DNA from: an uncultured Clostridia bacterium
Lineage (GTDB): Bacteria; Bacillota; Clostridia; Oscillospirales; Ruminococcaceae
Assembly (NCBI GenBank): GCA_938014855.1
Contig: CALLQM010000355.1
Span: forward strand, 1 to 9,425
Direction: 5' to 3'
DNA length: 9,425 bases
Position numbers and translations under genes: made by a program. The notes below the pieces were generated by a model. The model searched no databases, was not told the origin of the DNA, and saw only the letters and a program-made list of their open reading frames with translations. Each line of letters starts with the position of its first letter. The stretch's first letter is position 1. Positions 6,122-9,425 of this stretch are shown one piece after another.

Positions 6122-7729
6122 CTATTTTGACTCACGTGCATGTAATGCCGCGGAGATAAATCCGTTAAACAGAGGATGCGGACGGTTGGGTCTCGACTTG
6201 AATTCCGGATGGAACTGAACGCCCACAAACCACGGATGGTCGGGGACTTCCACCATTTCTACAAGACGGGTATCCGGAGACATACCGGCGATTTTCATGC
6301 CGTGCTCTTCAAAGTCTTTGCGGTATTGGTTATTGAACTCATAACGGTGGCGATGGCGCTCATAGATGAGCCCTTCACCGTATGCTTCACGTGAAAGAGA
6401 TCCTTCGGTAAGCTTGCACGGATAAAGTCCCAAACGCATTGTGCCGCCTTTTTCGGTGATTTCCTGCTGTTCTTTCATGATATGAATGACAGGATGTTCC
6501 GAGGATTCATCAAATTCTGCCGAATTTGCATCCGCAAAATTTAGAACATGGCGTGCATATTCAATGACCGAAATCTGCATGCCCAGACAAATTCCAAAAT
6601 ACGGGATTTCATGAGTGCGCGCATAATGTGCGGCGGCAACCATACCTTCGATTCCACGGTCGCCAAATCCGCCCGGAACCAGGATACCATCACATTCGGA
6701 CAGCATTTCGTGTGCATTTTCCTCGGTGATTTCTTCAGAATCGATTAGACGAATATCGATGTTTGCATCGTTTGTGATACCGGCATGACGCAGAGATTCC
6801 GAAATGGAAATATAAGCGTCCGGCAGGGCAACGTATTTTCCGACAACACCGATGGTAACCTGTTTAAAGGCACCTTTCTGACGTTTGACCATATTTGTCC
6901 ATTCAGAAAGATCAGGTTTATGATTTTTCAGTCCCAAATGGTGGCAGACCGCATCCGCAAGTCCTTCATTTTCAAGCATCAGCGGAACTTCATAAAGAGT
7001 GGGTGCAGTCATATTTTGAATGATATCTTCACGCCGAACATTGCAGAAAAGAGCCATTTTCTGACGCATTTCATCCGGAAGATCCATTTCTGTACGGCAG
7101 ACAAGAATGTTTGGCTGAATCCCCTGTGAAAGCAGTTCCTTGACGGAATGCTGGGTAGGTTTGGATTTCAGCTCGTTGGAACCTGTGATAAACGGAACCA
7201 AAGTGACATGGATAAAGATTGCGTTTTCTTTTCCAACTTCCGTAACAAACTGGCGGATGGATTCCAGGAACGGAAGACTTTCAATATCGCCGACGGTACC
7301 ACCGATCTCGGTGATGACGACATCGCTGTTTTGTTTGCCGACCCGATAAATGCGTTCTTTGATTTCGTTGGTGATGTGGGGAATCACCTGAACGGTTCCG
7401 CCCAAATAATCACCGCGGCGTTCCTTGTTGATGACCGACCAGTAAACTTTACCGGTGGTGATATTCGAGTTTACCGAAAGATTTTCATCGATAAAGCGTT
7501 CATAATGTCCCAAATCCAAATCCGTCTCAGCGCCGTCATCGGTAACAAAAACCTCACCGTGCTGATAAGGGCTCATAGTGCCCGGGTCTACGTTGATGTA
7601 GGGATCAAATTTCTGCATGGTAACGCTGTACCCTCTTGTTTTGAGCAGCCTTCCAAGCGAAGCGGCTGTAATCCCCTTACCCAGGCCGGACACCACTCCA
7701 CCTGTGACGAATACGTATTTGACTGGCAT
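6122..7729 (-). CDS. pyrG: CTP synthase (glutamine hydrolysing)
   Basis: 535 residues, the normal length. It makes CTP from UTP, ATP and glutamine, the last step of pyrimidine nucleotide synthesis, in the cytoplasm. The N-terminal synthase domain shows V-T-G-G-V-V-S-G-L-G-K-G (8-19), the D-D-G-A-E-T-D-L-D-L-G-H-Y segment (64-76) and the G-G-T-V-G-D-I-E segment (143-150). The C-terminal class I glutamine amidotransferase domain has the P-G-G-F-G-D-R-G loop (352-359), the nucleophile C381 in G-I-C-L-G-M-Q, and H507/E509 in H-P-E-F. All catalytic residues are intact. Start: ATG at 7729 with GGAGG 5 nt upstream; the open frame runs to 7810, but those 27 codons precede the conserved N-terminus and lack a ribosome site. 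The long leader lacks an obvious GGGC-start attenuator of the Bacillus type. Confidence 0.97.
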   Translation of the reverse strand: MPVKYVFVTGGVVSGLGKGITAASLGRLLKTRGYSVTMQKFDPYINVDPGTMSPYQHGEVFVTDDGAETDLDLGHYERFIDENLSVNSNITTGKVYWSVINKERRGDYLGGTVQVIPHITNEIKERIYRVGKQNSDVVITEIGGTVGDIESLPFLESIRQFVTEVGKENAIFIHVTLVPFITGSNELKSKPTQHSVKELLSQGIQPNILVCRTEMDLPDEMRQKMALFCNVRREDIIQNMTAPTLYEVPLMLENEGLADAVCHHLGLKNHKPDLSEWTNMVKRQKGAFKQVTIGVVGKYVALPDAYISISESLRHAGITNDANIDIRLIDSEEITEENAHEMLSECDGILVPGGFGDRGIEGMVAAAHYARTHEIPYFGICLGMQISVIEYARHVLNFADANSAEFDESSEHPVIHIMKEQQEITEKGGTMRLGLYPCKLTEGSLSREAYGEGLIYERHRHRYEFNNQYRKDFEEHGMKIAGMSPDTRLVEMVEVPDHPWFVGVQFHPEFKSRPNRPHPLFNGFISAALHARESK

Positions 7730-7820
7730 AATTTCCTCCATCCCGCCGCCTGCATGTTCTTTTGGCTGAATGTAAGCAGCTGGAAAAGAATTAGGCAGCA
7801 AAAAATTCATTGTAATTTAA

Positions 7821-7966
7821 GAAAATATGCCGCGCATCGGGAATACCGATAATCAACCCAGAAGCTCCGCAACAAACCGGAGAAAACGCCACAGGAAGCG
7901 GCTTCTCACATTTGTTGCGGACAAGTTGCTTCTTCGTTAAGCATTCCTGTCAGAACGGCATATCAT
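7821..7966 (-). ncRNA. Structured RNA upstream of pyrG, 6S-like layout
   Basis: Read leftward, the strand folds as nested helices. The closing stem is ATATGCCG/CGGCATAT (7956-7963 with 7825-7832). Inside is a large bubble whose 3' side contains a 5-bp mini-hairpin (7836-7850, ATCGG/CCGAT). Then come GAAGC/GCTTC (7928-7932 with 7861-7865), an 11-bp stem (7911-7921 with 7866-7876), GAGAA/TTCTC (7903-7907 with 7880-7884), and a 5-bp stem (7898-7902 with 7888-7892) capped by a 5-base loop. One pair in the innermost stem is G-U only if the RNA is leftward (it would be A-C on the + strand), which supports this orientation. A long hairpin with a central bubble and a 3'-side mini-hairpin is the known 6S (SsrS) layout. 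A cis-acting pyrG leader is the main alternative. Ends are not resolved. Confidence is for a real structured RNA; for 6S identity I would give about 0.35. Confidence 0.6.
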
Positions 7967-8002
7967 TTTATTGGTTCCATAAAAACATCAGAATCCAATA
8001 AA
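7967..8002 (-). other. Hairpin at the 5' end of the pyrG leader
   Basis: Perfect 8-bp arms (7967-7974 and 7995-8002, TTTATTGG/CCAATAAA) continue past one bulged base into three more pairs, with an apical loop of about 13 bases. It lies between the predicted promoter (8017-8045) and the larger structured RNA. It has no T-run after it, so it is not a terminator. It may protect the 5' end or be part of the same RNA. Confidence 0.5.
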
Positions 8003-8016
8003 CCAAACATTTTTTA

Positions 8017-8045
8017 ATTCTACTCGTTTTTGATAAAAAATGCAA
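8017..8045 (-). promoter_or_regulatory. Candidate promoter for the structured RNA and pyrG
   Basis: Leftward TTGCAT (8040-8045), 17-bp spacer, TAGAAT (8017-8022), so transcription would begin near 8010. This gives a leader of about 280 nt before the pyrG ATG, or a free RNA of about 190 nt if it ends in the T-rich stretch after the closing stem (about 7800-7824). The -35 is only a partial match. The rest of the 7730-8109 gap holds no open frame with a ribosome site, and no strong terminator for the upstream kinase-like gene is visible. Confidence 0.45.
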
Positions 8046-8109
8046 TATCTAAAACATGCAAAGTTCTTACAAAACATCAGGAAATTTTGTATAGAGGTTG
8101 ATTTTTCCA

Positions 8110-9267
8110 CTAGCTTAAGGGGCAATGCACGCTGTTGGACAAGTAAATCCAAGGGATTGAAAAGCGATCATTCAGATAATCGACGGTATCGCAATTCATC
8201 GCGGGCGGAAAAAAATCATTATCAATAATGGGAAGTGTAAATACAACAGTAGTGCCCTCATTTTCAACGGAAGTCAATGCAATTGTACCTCCAAGTGAAC
8301 AAACTGCAAATTTTGCAGTGGGAAGACCAAGTCCGTTTCCTGCAAAGGGCCCACCCTGTGGATTATATGAAAAATAAGGTTCAAAAATATGCGGCTGAAT
8401 ATGTGCCGGAATTCCAAGGCCAAGATCAGAAATCGAGATGCTGACATTGTTTTCAATCTTGCGCACTCGAATATCAATGCTGTTTCCCTCTTTTGTGAAA
8501 CCACAGCTGTTCGACAGCACACACATGATCGCGCAAACCAGCTTGGATTGGTCACAAGAAATAGTCAAAACACCTTGCGGGATCTCATAATACAGCGGTA
8601 TTTCGCTGCGCTCCGTCAAGTCCGCGCAGACTTCAAATAAGCTGTTTAAATAGCTGTATAAATCCATGCGAACCGGCCGTACAGGGGATAAACCACTTGA
8701 TAAGCGCGTATATGTGGTCATCAGTTCACAGTTTCTCAGAATCAGATAGGAATTTTGATTAATCGTTTCATACTGAGCCATAATCTTAGCAAGTTCCGAT
8801 CCGCTTTTTGTTTTGCGGGCATCCTGAACTAGAACGGAAAGGGTGGAGAATATCATGGACAAAGGAGTGCGATATTGACTGTTTACAGAAGAAAGAACCC
8901 GTGAAAGCCCCTCGGGCTTCATACCGGTTCCCTGAGGAGTTGGAGTCGAGATCTGCATTAAATACAGTCCAGGACAATTTTCCGGCAGAGCACAAAGAGA
9001 AACAGAAGGCTCGCTGAATAAATCCCCGCTGTTTGCGGTGGAAAAAGAGCCTCGTACAGCAATTTCCTCTTTGATACGGGAAAGGTCTCGTCCAGAAAGT
9101 AGCGTGCGCGCGCCGTCTGGCAGGGAAAGACAAGGAGAACTCAATTTTGCCGTATCGCTGCACCAGAGGATATTTAATTCACTATCCAGAATGGCAACTG
9201 GAAAATCTGCTTTCGCGTACATTGCGATTAAACGGTTTAAGAAACCGTTTTTACTCTGATAGTCCAT
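8110..9267 (-). CDS. Soluble histidine-kinase-like protein lacking the phospho-histidine
   Basis: 385 residues, no signal peptide or membrane segment, so cytoplasmic. Residues about 20-105 look like a PAS-type sensor fold (weak). Residues about 120-190 form a DHp-like helical region with the H-box remnant S-Q-Y-R-T-P-L. The C-terminal HATPase domain has an N-box (N253 in L-S-N-S), G1 box D-L-G-L-G (281-285), F-box F-E-P-Y-F (295-299) and G2 box G-N-G-L-G-L-P (310-316). A 38-residue tail follows the fold. The canonical H-E-L-R-T-P-L would put the phospho-acceptor where Ser130 stands, and no histidine occurs anywhere before residue 289. ATP binding is probably kept, while autophosphorylation of the classical kind is not expected. 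No response regulator gene is in the window. Start: ATG at 9267, 7 nt after AAAGGA; a longer frame to a TTG at 9390 coincides with the predicted transcription start and lacks a ribosome site. Confidence 0.85.
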   Translation of the reverse strand: MDYQSKNGFLNRLIAMYAKADFPVAILDSELNILWCSDTAKLSSPCLSLPDGARTLLSGRDLSRIKEEIAVRGSFSTANSGDLFSEPSVSLCALPENCPGLYLMQISTPTPQGTGMKPEGLSRVLSSVNSQYRTPLSMIFSTLSVLVQDARKTKSGSELAKIMAQYETINQNSYLILRNCELMTTYTRLSSGLSPVRPVRMDLYSYLNSLFEVCADLTERSEIPLYYEIPQGVLTISCDQSKLVCAIMCVLSNSCGFTKEGNSIDIRVRKIENNVSISISDLGLGIPAHIQPHIFEPYFSYNPQGGPFAGNGLGLPTAKFAVCSLGGTIALTSVENEGTTVVFTLPIIDNDFFPPAMNCDTVDYLNDRFSIPWIYLSNSVHCPLS

Positions 9268-9368
9268 GAACATATCCTTTCGGTAGTGGTATAGCATTAT
9301 TTTTTCGGCGGCAGCTGCAAATATGCACTTTACTGGATTAGAGTTTGGTCTTTTATTTATAAATCCGT

Positions 9369-9387
9369 CCGCTCGACACCGCTCGAC
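9369..9387 (-). repeat. Two direct 9-bp repeats at the kinase-gene transcription start
   Basis: Leftward GTCGAGCGG occurs twice (9379-9387 and 9369-9377), start to start exactly 10 bp apart, one helical turn, covering about +1 to +20 of the predicted transcript. The same region could also pair as RNA: TTTGGTC at 9385-9391 (leftward) complements GACCAAA at 9344-9350. An operator is possible but unproven. Confidence 0.45.
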
Positions 9388-9394
9388 CAAATCT

Positions 9395-9423
9395 ATTATA
9401 GTCTATCGATTAGTGGTTTTCAA
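9395..9423 (-). promoter_or_regulatory. Sigma-A-type promoter of the kinase-like gene
   Basis: Leftward TTGAAA (9418-9423), 17-bp spacer, perfect TATAAT (9395-9400). Transcription is predicted to start near 9388, leaving a leader of about 120 nt before the ATG at 9267. This is among the best promoter matches in the window. Confidence 0.75.
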
Positions 9424-9425
9424 TA

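Noticed and set aside
7730..7810. 27-codon N-terminal extension of CTP synthase
   Set aside because: The conserved family N-terminus begins at the ATG at 7729, which has GGAGG upstream; the extension has no ribosome site.
9268..9390. 41-codon N-terminal extension of the kinase-like protein
   Set aside because: It would begin at a TTG at the predicted transcription start with no ribosome site; the ATG at 9267 has AAAGGA at 7 nt.
1..9425. tRNA or rRNA genes, insertion sequences, phage genes
   Set aside because: No cloverleaf, rRNA-like segment, transposase, integrase or inverted-repeat ends with target duplications were seen on reading both strands.

Overview
The window looks like chromosomal DNA from a Gram-positive member of the Firmicutes, most likely a Clostridia/Oscillospiraceae-type anaerobe. 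This is inferred from three things: an LPXTG sortase substrate, strong GGAGG-type Shine-Dalgarno sites, and the metG-tatD pairing common in Firmicutes. No 16S or other marker is present, so the taxonomic call is only a guess.

Layout: one gene reads rightward at the left edge, and everything else reads leftward. Positions 1-843 (+) are the 3' part of a sortase-anchored surface protein with 21-bp tandem repeats, a run of 14 aspartates and a C-terminal LPKTG signal. It converges on a leftward lipoprotein of the M23 (LytM-type) peptidase family (893-2101), and the two share a bidirectional terminator. Further right, all leftward, come a GNAT acetyltransferase (2222-2848), a roughly 300-bp stretch with no convincing gene, a TatD-family hydrolase (3157-3942), methionyl-tRNA synthetase metG (4011-5984), CTP synthase pyrG (6122-7729), a 380-bp non-coding stretch with strong RNA structure, and a soluble histidine-kinase-like protein (8110-9267).

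The genes do not form one operon. Intrinsic terminators lie after pyrG, after metG and after the acetyltransferase, and sigma-A-like promoters can be seen for the M23 lipoprotein, metG and the kinase-like gene. tatD is the exception: it follows the metG terminator with no clear promoter of its own, so it probably depends on readthrough. The left end concerns the cell surface (anchored acidic repeat protein, cell-wall hydrolase). The middle is housekeeping (charging of tRNA-Met, nucleic-acid metabolism, CTP synthesis). The right end is regulatory.

Two items deserve most attention. First, the kinase-like protein keeps its ATP-binding boxes and the RTPL part of its H-box, but has serine where the phospho-accepting histidine should be, with no histidine at all before residue 289. 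Second, the gap upstream of pyrG encodes a leftward RNA with a closing stem, a large bubble containing a 3'-side mini-hairpin, and a long apical stem. That layout resembles 6S RNA, but I could not test the identity. Several starts were moved inward from the longest open frame on Shine-Dalgarno evidence (GNAT, TatD, metG, pyrG, kinase).
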